Shown here: piece by piece, positions 26,382 through 34,836 of the stretch
Layout: each line of letters opens with the position of its first letter
Position numbering within the stretch: position 1 is the first letter of the stretch
Assembly: GCA_963782415.1 (NCBI GenBank)
Contig: CAWAJT010000004.1
Span: forward strand, 868,001-932,000
Source: Bog-473 sp963782415
GTDB lineage: Bacteria > Actinomycetota > Acidimicrobiia > Acidimicrobiales > RAAP-2
Reading direction: 5' to 3'
DNA length: 64,000 nt
Made by a program: the position numbers and the translations under genes
The notes under the pieces: model-generated
Database searches by the model: none
Seen by the model: the letters and a program-made list of their open reading frames with translations, nothing else
What the model was told of the DNA's origin: nothing

Positions 26382-26717
26382 GTGAAGGCCATCTTTGAGG
26401 CACTGGCCGATGAGAATCGCCGTCGGATCCTCGACCTGCTGGCGGATGGAGAGCGCCCGGTGGGGGACCTCGTCGATCTCGTCGCCCTCAGCCAGCCGTC
26501 GGTGTCGAGGCACCTCAAGGCCCTGCGTGGCGCCGGTCTGGTCGAGTCCCGCGCGCTGGGCCAGCGTCGGCTCTACCGGGTCGTCCCCGAGCCATTGCGT
26601 GCTGTCGACCACTGGCTGGCGCCCTATCGCCGCCAGTGGGCCGGTCCGCTGAACGCCCTGGAGCGCCACGTCCAGATCATGGGAGAGGCCGATGGCGGGC
26701 TGGGAGGCCTGGCCTGA
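26382..26717 (+). CDS. ArsR-family winged-helix transcriptional regulator
   Basis: A 111-aa repressor-like protein beginning at GTG 26382. The ArsR fold is clear: IFEALADENRRRILDLLADGERPVGDLV, the recognition helix QPSVSRHLKALRGAGLVESRALGQRRLYRV, then a C-terminal helix. No metal-binding Cys/His set (such as CVC) is visible, so it is of the non-metal subclass often paired with SRPBCC or SDR genes. The downstream SDR gene, 68 bp away, is a candidate target. Autoregulation through the AT-rich repeats is inferred. Confidence 0.88.
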   Translation: MKAIFEALADENRRRILDLLADGERPVGDLVDLVALSQPSVSRHLKALRGAGLVESRALGQRRLYRVVPEPLRAVDHWLAPYRRQWAGPLNALERHVQIMGEADGGLGGLA

Positions 26718-26745
26718 TCGGGGCTGCCTGGCCTGATCGGGGCTA
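26708..26745. repeat. 19-bp tandem duplication
   Basis: CCTGGCCTGATCGGGGCTG occurs twice back to back with 18/19 identity. The first copy contains the arsR stop codon. The duplication probably arose by slippage. Confidence 0.7.
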
Positions 26746-26785
26746 AGCAGTGTCCAGCAGCCCGTCACGAGACTGGACGTCGTCA

Positions 26786-27661
26786 ATGAGCATGCAGGGA
26801 AAGGTCGCCGTCGTCACCGGCTCGAACGTCGGCATCGGGTTGGAAACGGCGGCGGGCCTCGCCGCGCAAGGGGCGACGACGGTGCTCGCCTGGCGCAACC
26901 AGGCCAAGGCGGAGGCAGCTGCCCGCGAGATCACGAGCCGGACGTGGAACGACGACGTGCACGTCGTGCCGCTGGACCTCGCCGATCTGTCGTCGGTACA
27001 GAGGGCGGCCGACGACATGTTGACGCGTTGGGACAAGCTCGACGTCCTGGTGAACAACGCGGGCGGCACGTGGTCGGAGCGTCACGAAACCGCGCAGGGT
27101 TTCGAGTACACGTTCGGGGTCAACCATCTCGGCCACTTCTACCTGACCAATCTGCTGCTGCCTCGCCTCATGACCGGCGCGCCATCGCGCATCATCAATC
27201 TGACCTCTGTCGGCCACCATGCGGCACGGCGGGGGATGCGCTTCGACGATCTGCAGAGCGAACGGCACTACGAGGCGATGGAAGCGTACTGCCGCTCCAA
27301 ACTCGCCAACGTGCTCTTCACCCGGCAACTGGCAAAGCGGATCAATGCCGCCGACGACGTCGCTGTCAACGCCGTGCACCCCGGTCCGGTCCGCAGCAAC
27401 TTCGGGATGGACGGCGATCTGCATGGCCTCATGGGCTTCGGCATGCGGCTCGTCCGGCCCTTCGAGATAAGCCCCAAGCGCGGTGCCAAGACGTCGCTCT
27501 ACCTGGCGACGTCCCGAGCCGTCGCAGGCAAGACCGGCATGTACTGGGTCCGGTCCAAGCCGGGTCACATGAGTCGTCAGGCCCGCGACGACGGGGCGGC
27601 AGCCCGGCTGTGGGACGAGAGCGAGCGCTTGCTCGCCTCGGCCGGTTACGGATTGGCCTGA
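26786..27661 (+). CDS. Short-chain dehydrogenase/reductase, retinol-dehydrogenase-like
   Basis: A 291-aa NAD(P)-dependent oxidoreductase. The cofactor motif TGSNVGIG, the NNAGG motif, the Ser in NLTSVGHH and YCRSK (Y-x3-K) give a complete classical SDR active site. The long-substrate layout (GVNHLGHFYLTNLLLP, then HPGPVRSNFGMDG) places it with the retinol dehydrogenase/WW-domain-oxidoreductase-like group, which reduces or oxidises bulky lipophilic alcohols. Its natural substrate is not evident. ATG 26786 (MSMQGKVAVVTG) gives the canonical distance to the glycine motif. It follows an ArsR-type gene that may control it. Confidence 0.9.
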   Translation: MSMQGKVAVVTGSNVGIGLETAAGLAAQGATTVLAWRNQAKAEAAAREITSRTWNDDVHVVPLDLADLSSVQRAADDMLTRWDKLDVLVNNAGGTWSERHETAQGFEYTFGVNHLGHFYLTNLLLPRLMTGAPSRIINLTSVGHHAARRGMRFDDLQSERHYEAMEAYCRSKLANVLFTRQLAKRINAADDVAVNAVHPGPVRSNFGMDGDLHGLMGFGMRLVRPFEISPKRGAKTSLYLATSRAVAGKTGMYWVRSKPGHMSRQARDDGAAARLWDESERLLASAGYGLA

Positions 27662-27701
27662 CGCCCCAGCTCAGGGCAACCGACGCCGGTCGCCGGGCCT
27701 G

Positions 27702-28907
27702 TCAGGCATCGCGTGTCTTCATCCGCCACGCCCCGATGGCGGTCCAGAAGACGATCCATCCGACGATCACCAACGACGCGGCCAACGTGGACTCGGGGAT
27801 GAGCGGATTCGCTCCGGGGCCACCTCCACCACCCCCACCGCTGAACGGAGTCGGCAATCCGCCGGGCTCAATGTGCGCCATGGCCACACCGACGATCCCG
27901 CGCTGGACGTTGAGCAGGTGGGGCACAATGTGGCGGCTGAAGAGCGGCGTGAGGATCAGCTCCAGGACAATCAGCAGGATCACCGGCACCGTGCGCTGGC
28001 CCATGAGCGACGACAGCCCGAGGCCGACCACGAAGCCGATCGCCGCCTCGAGCGTGATCCACAAACCGACTTGGATCATCAACGTCGTCGATGGGACAAG
28101 GAAGTTCGCGTGGTAGTCGGCGTAGTCCTGGTTGGCAACCGCGACAGCGAAGGCCCGGATCTGGGCCGGCGACTCGGCCGCGGGCACGGTCAGGGTTCCA
28201 CCGCCCTTCGTCCGGATCACGGTGCCCGGCGGCGGTCCTATCGACTGCCCGCCAGGACAGGTCACATTCGGGAGCGGTCCGTTGAGCCCTCCGCCTCCGT
28301 GGAAATTGAAGTCGCAAATGACCTCGTCGGCGTGCGATGCAGCCCAGGTATCGAGAGCCGGACGTGAGAGTCCCGCGGGAACGTTGACCCCGTCGTAGCT
28401 GAGCTGCGTCGGCGCGGCGAACACACAGACGGCGCAGACGATCGTGTAGCCGACGGCCACCATGGCGACGACGATGGCCAGCCCGGCCGGAATCCGTGCG
28501 AAGTACAGCGCCAGGCGGGAACGCCCGGTGATGACCAGGTGCCGGAACATGCCCTCGGTGAGATCGATCGACCCCGCTGTACAGCCGACCACGGCGGCGA
28601 CGACGAAGCCGAACACGTACATGAAGCCAGGGACCAGGGTGGCGAAGATGCTGTAGCCGCCGGCCGGACCGTACGTCTTCGGGGCGACGGCATGGGAGAT
28701 GAGCCGCACTCCGAGGAAGACGACGGGGATGCCGACGTTCACCGCGATGAGGGCGATCATCAGTCCGCGCCGCCTGCGCAGCTCCATGCAGCGCGTCGTG
28801 ACCATGCCCCAGGTCGGGACCCACGAGCCGCGGTGATCTCGCCGCGTCGCCGCCGGATTCGGCGTGGGAGCCTGGCCAGGCGTGCCGAGATCGGTGACCG
28901 TCGTCAT
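27702..28907 (-). CDS. ABC-2 type transporter permease
   Basis: A 401-aa membrane protein, partner of the ATPase encoded just upstream. About six hydrophobic helices are seen: one near residue 50 (LMIALIAVNVGIPVVFLGV), several in the middle and one at the C-terminus (TLAASLVIVGWIVFWTAIG). A large extracytoplasmic loop of about 100 residues between helices 3 and 4 contains Cys residues and a glycine cluster. A second Gly-rich loop precedes the last helix. ATG 28907 overlaps the ATPase stop (ATGA), so the two are co-translated. The exported substrate is unknown. Confidence 0.88.
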   Translation of the reverse strand: MTTVTDLGTPGQAPTPNPAATRRDHRGSWVPTWGMVTTRCMELRRRRGLMIALIAVNVGIPVVFLGVRLISHAVAPKTYGPAGGYSIFATLVPGFMYVFGFVVAAVVGCTAGSIDLTEGMFRHLVITGRSRLALYFARIPAGLAIVVAMVAVGYTIVCAVCVFAAPTQLSYDGVNVPAGLSRPALDTWAASHADEVICDFNFHGGGGLNGPLPNVTCPGGQSIGPPPGTVIRTKGGGTLTVPAAESPAQIRAFAVAVANQDYADYHANFLVPSTTLMIQVGLWITLEAAIGFVVGLGLSSLMGQRTVPVILLIVLELILTPLFSRHIVPHLLNVQRGIVGVAMAHIEPGGLPTPFSGGGGGGGPGANPLIPESTLAASLVIVGWIVFWTAIGAWRMKTRDA

Positions 28908-29881
28908 TCGTTCTCCCCCAGGCGCTTGGTCACCTCGAGGAACCACGTTTCGAGCGAGGCCTGCATGTGCTGAAGCCGGTAGACCGAGATGCCGCGTTCG
29001 ACGAGATGGCGGTTGATCTCCGCGATGGCGTCGCGTTCGGTGCCCGCAGGCAGCGTGATGGTGATCCCGTCCGTTCCGGGTTGGACATGGGCGCCGAAGG
29101 GCGTGGTCGCGAGCACGCTGATGGCCCCGTTCGGGTCCGAGCACTCGATCTGGACCTCATAGGACGACCCGGCCAACAGCTGCGAGATCGGGCCCTGGCG
29201 GATCACCGTGCCGCGGTCGACGATTGCCACGGCGTCGCAGGTGCGTTCGACCTCGTCGAGCAAGTGGGACGACAGCACCACCGTGCGCCCTTCGGCCACG
29301 AGCGACAGGATCATGTCGCGCATGTCGAGCATGCCCGCCGGGTCGAGACCGTTCATGGGCTCGTCGAGGATGAGCAGTTGGGGGTCCCCGAGCAGGCAGG
29401 CGGCGACGCCGAGCCGCTGGCGCATGCCCATGGAGTACTTGGACACCTTGTCGTTGCCCCGGTGCAGAATGCCGACGCGCTCGAGAGCGGGGTCGACGCG
29501 ACCCTTGGCCGCCGGTTCGCGGGCTGCCGCCAGGATCTGCAGGTTTTGTCGTCCGGTCAGGTGGCCATGGAAGCGGGGCTCGTCGACGATTGCCCCGACC
29601 CGTGCCAACGCGATGTCACGATGTCGCGGGACGCGTTGACCGAGGAGGAACATGGTGCCGGCGTCCGCATGGGTCAGGCCCAAGAGCACGCGGATCAGCG
29701 TGGTCTTGCCGGCGCCGTTGGGGCCCAGGTACCCGAAGGCGCAGCCGCGAGGGACGAGCAGCTCCACGTCGTTGACCGCGATGTTGTCGCCGAATCGCTT
29801 CGTGAGCCCGTGGGTCTCGACTGCCCACTCGCTGCCCCCTGCATCCGTCGGCGGTGCATCGGCCAGCATGGCAGTGCTCAA
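28904..29881 (-). CDS. ABC transporter ATP-binding protein (ABC-2 export type)
   Basis: A 325-aa ATPase of the drug/antibiotic exporter type (DrrA/CcmA-like). Walker A is GPNGAGKTT, the signature is KYSMGMRQRLGVA, Walker B is LLILDEPMNGLDP and the switch is the His of SSHLLDEVE. A C-terminal extension of about 90 residues is the usual dimerisation domain. The start is taken as TTG 29881, placed 8 nt after GGAGG; ATG 29869 is the alternative. It works with the permease gene that overlaps its end. Confidence 0.93.
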   Translation of the reverse strand: MSTAMLADAPPTDAGGSEWAVETHGLTKRFGDNIAVNDVELLVPRGCAFGYLGPNGAGKTTLIRVLLGLTHADAGTMFLLGQRVPRHRDIALARVGAIVDEPRFHGHLTGRQNLQILAAAREPAAKGRVDPALERVGILHRGNDKVSKYSMGMRQRLGVAACLLGDPQLLILDEPMNGLDPAGMLDMRDMILSLVAEGRTVVLSSHLLDEVERTCDAVAIVDRGTVIRQGPISQLLAGSSYEVQIECSDPNGAISVLATTPFGAHVQPGTDGITITLPAGTERDAIAEINRHLVERGISVYRLQHMQASLETWFLEVTKRLGENE

Positions 29882-30066
29882 GGCTCTGACCTCCGGGTTC
29901 GTGCGTGGCGGCCCGAGCGGGCAGCGCTATACCCGGTAGAATAACGAGGACACCTCAGTGGCTGCTAGGGGGTTCCCACCCGTCTGCGCGCTGGTGCTGG
30001 CACCAGTCGGAGGTGCGATAGCGGCCGGCGACCCGCAGGCGGTGGGCGGCGGTGCCGTTTCCGGCG

Positions 30067-31224
30067 TCAGTCGGCCAACGCCCCTACGACGTGGGTGATG
30101 CACGCGCACAGCGACGCGACGTCGTCGGGCTCGATGGCCGGGAACATGGCGATCCGCAATTGGTTGCGTCCGAGCTTGCGATACGGCTCCGTGTCGACGA
30201 TCCCGTTGGCCCGCAACACGGCAGCGACGGCCGCCGCGTCGACCGCGTCCACGAAGTCGATGGTGCCGACGACATGGCTCCGCTCGGCCGGGTTCTCGAC
30301 GAAGGGCCGGGCGTACCCTGACTGCTCGGCCCATGTGTAGAGGATCTCGGCGGAGCGGTCGCAGCGCGACGCGGTCCATTCCAGACCGCCGTTGGCGATC
30401 ATCCAGTCGAGCTGCTCCGCCAGTAGGAAGAGGGTGGCGAGCGCCGGCGTGTTGTAGGTCTGGTCGAGACGCGAGTTGTCGACCGCCGTCTTGAGATCCA
30501 TGGAGGTCGGGATCCAGCGGTCCGACGCCGCGACCTGCTCCACTCGCTCGAGGGCGTCGGGCGACAGCAGGGCGATCCAGAGGCCGCCGTCGGAGGCGAA
30601 GCACTTCTGGGGAGCGAGGTAGTAGGCGTCGAACTCGGCGGGGTCGACCCGGAGGCCACCGGCACCGGAGGTGCCGTCCACCGCCACCAATCCGCCTCCG
30701 TCGATGGGGGCGGCGGCACCTTGGGGCCGCCGGATGGGCATCGCCACCCCGGTGGAGGTTTCGTTGTGCGTGAGTGCATACAGATCGACCGACGGGTTCG
30801 CTTCGGGCGTGGGGTGAGTTCCCACCTCGGACTGAATCACCTGCGGGTCCTTCAGGTGCGGCGCCGCCTTGGCGCAGGCAGCGAATTTGGACGAGAACTC
30901 GCCGAAACTCAGGTGCTGGCTCTGCTCTCTGATCAACCCGAACGTGGCGGCGTCCCAGAAACAGGTCGTCCCCCCGTTGCCGAGCACGACCTCGTAGCCG
31001 TCGGGAAGGGAGAAGAGCTGGCGCATGCCGGCGCGGACGCGGCCCACCTGAGCCTTGACGGTCTTCTGCCGGTGGCTGGTGCCCATATACGTGGAGGCGA
31101 TGCCGGCGAGCGCGTCCATCTGGGCCGGTCGGACCTTGGAGGGCCCGGATCCGAAACGGCCGTCGGAGGGCAGCAAACCGGGGGGAATGATGATGTCGGG
31201 GGCGTCTGGCACGTATGAGATCAT
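30067..31224 (-). CDS. serC: Phosphoserine aminotransferase (mycobacterial type)
   Basis: The 385-aa PLP enzyme of serine synthesis that transaminates 3-phosphohydroxypyruvate made by SerA. Characteristic stretches are DGRFGSGPSKVR, YMGTSHRQKTVK, LGNGGTTCFWDAA and HNETSTGVAMP. The PLP lysine is Lys207 in APQKCFASDGG, and GTIDFVDAVDA and DTEPYRKLGRNQLRIAMFP follow. The pattern matches the Mycobacterium SerC subfamily rather than the E. coli type. ATG 31224 overlaps by two bases the ATG of the divergent aminotransferase gene; an internal GTG four codons in (VPDAP) is an alternative start. serA lies 1.3 kb away on the other strand. Confidence 0.95.
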   Translation of the reverse strand: MISYVPDAPDIIIPPGLLPSDGRFGSGPSKVRPAQMDALAGIASTYMGTSHRQKTVKAQVGRVRAGMRQLFSLPDGYEVVLGNGGTTCFWDAATFGLIREQSQHLSFGEFSSKFAACAKAAPHLKDPQVIQSEVGTHPTPEANPSVDLYALTHNETSTGVAMPIRRPQGAAAPIDGGGLVAVDGTSGAGGLRVDPAEFDAYYLAPQKCFASDGGLWIALLSPDALERVEQVAASDRWIPTSMDLKTAVDNSRLDQTYNTPALATLFLLAEQLDWMIANGGLEWTASRCDRSAEILYTWAEQSGYARPFVENPAERSHVVGTIDFVDAVDAAAVAAVLRANGIVDTEPYRKLGRNQLRIAMFPAIEPDDVASLCACITHVVGALAD

Positions 31225-32461
31225 GGCATCCGTGACGACCACGAAATCCCCGACCGAGTTCCGCCGGATCTCTCGCCGGGCTGCGGCAGTGGCGCCTTCG
31301 GCGACGCTCGCCGTGGATGCGAAGGCCAAGGCGCTCAAGGCGGCGGGGGAGCACGTCATCGGTTTCGGCGCGGGGGAGCCCGACTTCGCAACTCCGGCGC
31401 ACATCGTGGAGGCGGCCGTGGCCGCCTGTCGGGACCCGGCCAGCCACCACTACACGCCCACGGGGGGGATCCCGGCGCTGCGCGAGGCCATCGCGGCGAA
31501 GACGCGGCGCGACTCGGGCTACGACGTCGCGGCGAACCAGGTGCTCGTCACCAACGGCGGGAAGCAGGCGGTCGCGAACGCATTCGCTGTCCTGTGCGAC
31601 CCCGGCGACGAGGTGCTCGTGCTGGCGCCGTACTGGACGACCTACCCCGAGGCCATCGCACTCGCCGGCGGGACGCCCGTCGTGGTGTCCTCCGACGAGA
31701 CGACCGGATTTCGATCCTCGGTGGGCGACCTCGAATCGGCCTGGACCCCCAACACCAAAGCGCTCCTCTTCGTGTCGCCCTCCAACCCGACCGGGGCCGT
31801 GTATCCCCGTGAGGAGATCGAGGCGATCGGTCGCTGGGCGGTCGACAAGGGCATCTGGGTGCTGACCGACGAGATCTACGAGCACCTCGTCTACGGCGGG
31901 GCCGAGCATTTCTCCATGCCCGTGGTCGTTCCCGAGCTGGCTGACCGCTGCCTCGTCGCCAACGGCGTGGCAAAGACCTACGCCATGACCGGCTGGCGCG
32001 TGGGGTGGCTCATCGGCCCGACCGACGCCATCGCTGCGGCGACCAACATTCAGAGCCACGAGACCTCCAACGTCGCCAACGTGTCGCAGCGCGCCGCGCT
32101 TGCCGCGGTCTCGGGCGGACTCGAGGACGTCGCCATGATGCGGGCGGCCTTTGACCGCCGGCGCCAAATCATGACCACCATGCTCAACGACATCCCGGGC
32201 GTGGTGTGCGTGGAGCCCGAGGGTGCGTTCTACGCCTATCCCTCGGTCAAGGGGCTGCTCGGCAAGAGCCTCCGGGGGCAGCGCCCGGCGAGCAGCGCGG
32301 AGCTGGCAGAAATTTGCATCAACGACGCCAAGGTGGCGGTCGTGCCCGGCGAGGCGTTCGGCGCGCCGGGGTTCTTTCGCATGTCCTATGCGTTGGGCGA
32401 TGACGATCTCGTCGAGGGAGTGAGCCGGCTGGCTGCGCTCTTCGGCGAGGCGCAAGACTGA
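31223..32461 (+). CDS. Class I/II PLP aminotransferase, aspartate aminotransferase-like
   Basis: A 412-aa fold-type I aminotransferase of the bacterial AspC-Ib group. Seen are FGAGEPDFATPAHIV, YTPTGGIPALREAIA, NGGKQAV, SPSNPTGAVY and DEIYEHLVY. The PLP lysine is Lys251 in VAKTYAMTGWRVGW, and the substrate-carboxylate Arg is near FFRMSYA. Such enzymes transaminate aspartate, and some also prephenate or aromatic keto acids. Lying between serC and serA, it may supply amino donors for the serine pathway, but this is inference. GTG 31232 is an alternative start that would separate it from serC. Confidence 0.92.
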   Translation: MASVTTTKSPTEFRRISRRAAAVAPSATLAVDAKAKALKAAGEHVIGFGAGEPDFATPAHIVEAAVAACRDPASHHYTPTGGIPALREAIAAKTRRDSGYDVAANQVLVTNGGKQAVANAFAVLCDPGDEVLVLAPYWTTYPEAIALAGGTPVVVSSDETTGFRSSVGDLESAWTPNTKALLFVSPSNPTGAVYPREEIEAIGRWAVDKGIWVLTDEIYEHLVYGGAEHFSMPVVVPELADRCLVANGVAKTYAMTGWRVGWLIGPTDAIAAATNIQSHETSNVANVSQRAALAAVSGGLEDVAMMRAAFDRRRQIMTTMLNDIPGVVCVEPEGAFYAYPSVKGLLGKSLRGQRPASSAELAEICINDAKVAVVPGEAFGAPGFFRMSYALGDDDLVEGVSRLAALFGEAQD

Positions 32462-32498
32462 CCGCTTCATCGGCGGGGGGAGTGAGGAGACCACCGCG

Positions 32499-34070
32499 GT
32501 GGCACGGGTACTGGTAACGGAGAAGATCGCGCAGAGCGGGCTCGACCTGCTGGCCGAGGCCGGCCACGAGGTCGACGTGCGAGAGGGTCTGAGCCCCGAG
32601 GAGTTGCTCGAGGCTGTCGGGGGCGCCCAAGCGCTCATCATCCGCTCCGCCACGCAGGTCACGGCCGAGGTGTTGGCGGCCGGGACGACGCTGTCCGTCG
32701 TCGGGCGCGCCGGTGTCGGACTCGACAACGTCGACGTCGACGCGGCGACCGAGCGTGGCGTCATGGTGGTGAACGCGCCGACCTCGAACATCCTCTCGGT
32801 GGCGGAGCAGGCCATGGCCCTGCTCCTGGCCCAGGCGCGCAACATCCCGCAGGCGCACAGCGCGCTGGTGGCGGGACGCTGGGAACGCTCGAAGTGGGAG
32901 GGCGTCGAGCTGCACGGAAAGGTACTCGGTGTGGTCGGCCTCGGGCGGGCCGGCTCGCTGGTGGCCCAGCGCGCCCACGCCTTCGGCATGGAGCTCATCG
33001 GCTTCGACCCGTTCGTGTCTCAGGAGCGGGCGCGCGCAATGGGCGTGCGCTTGGTCAGCATCGAAGAACTGGTGGGCGAGGCGGACTTCGTCTCCATTCA
33101 CACACCGAAGACGCCAGAGACCATCGGGCTCTTCGGGCGTGACCTCCTGGCGAAGGCCAAGCCGGGCATCCGCATCGTGAACACGGCGCGTGGCGGCATC
33201 GTCGACGAGGACGCGCTGGCCGAGGCGATCCGCAATGGCATCGTGGCCGGCGCCGGTCTCGACGTGTTCGCCAAGGAGCCCTGCACCGATTCGCCCCTCT
33301 TCGAACTGCCCCAGGTCGTCGTCTCGCCGCATCTCGGCGCCTCGACCGAAGAGGCTCAGGACAAGGCGGGTGTGACGATCGCCGAGCAGGTGCTGCTCGC
33401 TCTGGCCGGCGACTTCGTGCCCTATGCCGTCAACGTTGCGGCACGCGACGTCAGCGACATGGTGCGCGGGTTCATGGGTCTGGCCGAGCAGCTCGGCCGT
33501 TTCTTCGTCGGCCAGCACGACGGGCTGCCCGATGGCATCGACATGGAGTACCAGGGCGAGCTGGCGGGGGAGAGCACGGGCATCCTCACCCTGTCGGTGC
33601 TCAAGGGCATCTTCGGCGGATCCACCGAGGAGCCGGTGTCCTACGTCAATGCACCCCAGCTGGCCGAGCAGCGCGGCCTGCAGGTCCGCGAGTCGTCGAC
33701 CGCCACCTCGCACGACTACAAGTCGCTGATCACCCTCCGTTCAGGTTCGCACTCGGTGGCCGGTACTCTGATCACCGCCGGGCTGCACACCGAGCCCCGG
33801 ATCGTGGTGGTCGACGACCACATGGTGGAGGTGCCGCCGTCGAACCACATGCTCGTGGTGCGCAATGACGACCGGCCGGGCGTGATCGGGATCGTGGGGA
33901 CGGCACTGGGGTCGGCGGGCATCTCCATCTCGTCCATGGCGGTCGGGCCGAGCCCTGAGTCGACCACCGCCATGATGGTGATCTCGACGTCGACGCCGGC
34001 GTCCGACGCCGTGGTCGAGCAGCTGCGTGGTGACCAGGGGATCCTCGAGATTCACCGCGTCACCCTGTAG
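32499..34070 (+). CDS. serA: D-3-phosphoglycerate dehydrogenase
   Basis: The 523-aa NAD enzyme committing 3-phosphoglycerate to serine synthesis. Order of parts: catalytic domain (VLVTEKIAQSGLDLL), Rossmann domain (VGLGRAGSLVAQRAHAFG), catalytic Arg/Glu/His in NTARGGIVDEDAL and SPHLGASTEEAQ, then the intervening (ASB) domain and a C-terminal ACT domain beginning HMLVVRNDDRPGVIGIVG. This long actinobacterial form is feedback-inhibited by serine through the ACT/ASB domains. The start is GTG 32499; the 37-bp gap to the aminotransferase suggests one transcript. Confidence 0.97.
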   Translation: MARVLVTEKIAQSGLDLLAEAGHEVDVREGLSPEELLEAVGGAQALIIRSATQVTAEVLAAGTTLSVVGRAGVGLDNVDVDAATERGVMVVNAPTSNILSVAEQAMALLLAQARNIPQAHSALVAGRWERSKWEGVELHGKVLGVVGLGRAGSLVAQRAHAFGMELIGFDPFVSQERARAMGVRLVSIEELVGEADFVSIHTPKTPETIGLFGRDLLAKAKPGIRIVNTARGGIVDEDALAEAIRNGIVAGAGLDVFAKEPCTDSPLFELPQVVVSPHLGASTEEAQDKAGVTIAEQVLLALAGDFVPYAVNVAARDVSDMVRGFMGLAEQLGRFFVGQHDGLPDGIDMEYQGELAGESTGILTLSVLKGIFGGSTEEPVSYVNAPQLAEQRGLQVRESSTATSHDYKSLITLRSGSHSVAGTLITAGLHTEPRIVVVDDHMVEVPPSNHMLVVRNDDRPGVIGIVGTALGSAGISISSMAVGPSPESTTAMMVISTSTPASDAVVEQLRGDQGILEIHRVTL

Positions 34071-34092
34071 CGCCGGGTCTGCGGCCCTCGGC

Positions 34093-34263
34093 TTAGCTCT
34101 GGGGTTTGCGCGGCACGGTGGGCCACGTATCGAGGCTGCCGATGACCGGCTCACCGGGGTGCAGCTCCCGCCGCGGTCCCCGGTCGAGGAGGACGGCGCG
34201 CACGATGGCGAGCGCCCCGACGATCAGGGCGGCCCGCAACAGTGTCGAGAGCAACCGGCGCAC
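34093..34263 (-). CDS. Small single-pass membrane protein, unknown
   Basis: A 56-aa minus-strand ORF starting at GTG 34263. It has a basic N-terminus, one hydrophobic helix at about residues 9-26 (LRAALIVGALAIVRAVLL) and a polar, Pro-rich C-terminus (GEPVIGSLDTWPTVPRKPQS). The gene converges with serA, leaving 22 bp between stops, and is divergent from the next VOC gene. The amphipathic layout looks genuine, but no family is known to me. Confidence 0.5.
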   Translation of the reverse strand: MRRLLSTLLRAALIVGALAIVRAVLLDRGPRRELHPGEPVIGSLDTWPTVPRKPQS

Positions 34264-34287
34264 CCGACCACGGTAGCGTGAGCGGCC

Positions 34288-34647
34288 ATGGCCGTCCTCC
34301 AGAGCATTACGCCGATCTTCCCCACGGGCGATTTGGAGGCCATGCGGGTGCACTACGAGGCCCTCGGCTTCGCCGTGCACGTACACGGCGGTGGCTATGC
34401 CACCTCCATCCGAGACGGCATCCGCATCCACTTCAAACTGGTGCCCGGGTTGAGCCCCGCGGTCGAACGGGGCGCTGCCTACCTCGCAGTGGACGATGCC
34501 GACGCGCTGCACGCCGACTGGCGGGCGGCAGGCGTGGGGGAGACGTCTGATCTCTTCGACCCCGGGTTCGGCGTCTGGGAGGCGGCCCACACCGACGGCG
34601 ACGGCAATCTGCTCCGATTCGGCTCTCCGATCGCCCCGACGCCTTGA
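34288..34647 (+). CDS. VOC-superfamily (glyoxalase/bleomycin-resistance-like) protein
   Basis: A 119-aa small VOC protein resembling bleomycin-binding proteins. It starts LQSITPIFPTGDLEAMRVHYEALGF, contains the mid-protein VERGAAYLAVDDADALHADWR and ends AHTDGDGNLLRFGSP, where the metal-ligand Glu seen in glyoxalases is replaced. This variant suggests ligand binding rather than metal catalysis. No resistance context is present. It ends 32 bp before the leuA leader peptide. Confidence 0.82.
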   Translation: MAVLQSITPIFPTGDLEAMRVHYEALGFAVHVHGGGYATSIRDGIRIHFKLVPGLSPAVERGAAYLAVDDADALHADWRAAGVGETSDLFDPGFGVWEAAHTDGDGNLLRFGSPIAPTP

Positions 34648-34679
34648 CGACAACCACATCCGATGGGACGATTACACTG

Positions 34680-34721
34680 ATGACAGTGGAGCCGACCGTA
34701 TCGAACCTGCTGCTTACCTGA
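34680..34721 (+). CDS. leuA leader peptide (attenuation control)
   Basis: A 13-codon ORF encoding MTVEPTVSNLLLT, with three successive leucine codons (CTG CTG CTT) just before its TGA. A TACACT -10-like box (34673-34678) lies 7 nt before an internal GTG at 34686, so the transcript may be leaderless with the peptide starting at VEPTV. It precedes a strong terminator-like hairpin ahead of leuA. Ribosome stalling on the Leu codons under leucine shortage would favour leuA read-through. Too short for routine gene finding. Confidence 0.78.
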   Translation: MTVEPTVSNLLLT

Positions 34722-34723
34722 CG

Positions 34724-34782
34724 GCGAACGCCACATCGCGTTCGCTCGCAACCTCCTGCGCCACGCGGCCAGGGGGTTTTTT
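34724..34782 (+). terminator. leuA attenuator hairpins
   Basis: A perfect 8-bp stem, GCGAACGC (34724-34731) with GCGTTCGC (34738-34745), is followed by a terminator. There AACCTCCTG (34750-34758) pairs with CAGGGGGTT (34770-34778), one wobble, ahead of TTTT. The leader's Asn-Leu-Leu codons (AACCTGCTG, 34704-34712) are identical to the left arm of the terminator at 8 of 9 positions, so they could compete for its right arm. Terminator read-through reaches leuA 54 bp later. Confidence 0.78.
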
Positions 34783-34836
34783 GTTGGGCCGGCACCGGCT
34801 TGATCCGACCAAACAGGGTGAAAGAAGGGCAGAACC

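Noticed and set aside
29927..32998. 1023-codon open frame on the minus strand across serC, the aminotransferase and serA
   Set aside because: It covers clear genes in other frames and encodes only low-complexity basic sequence.
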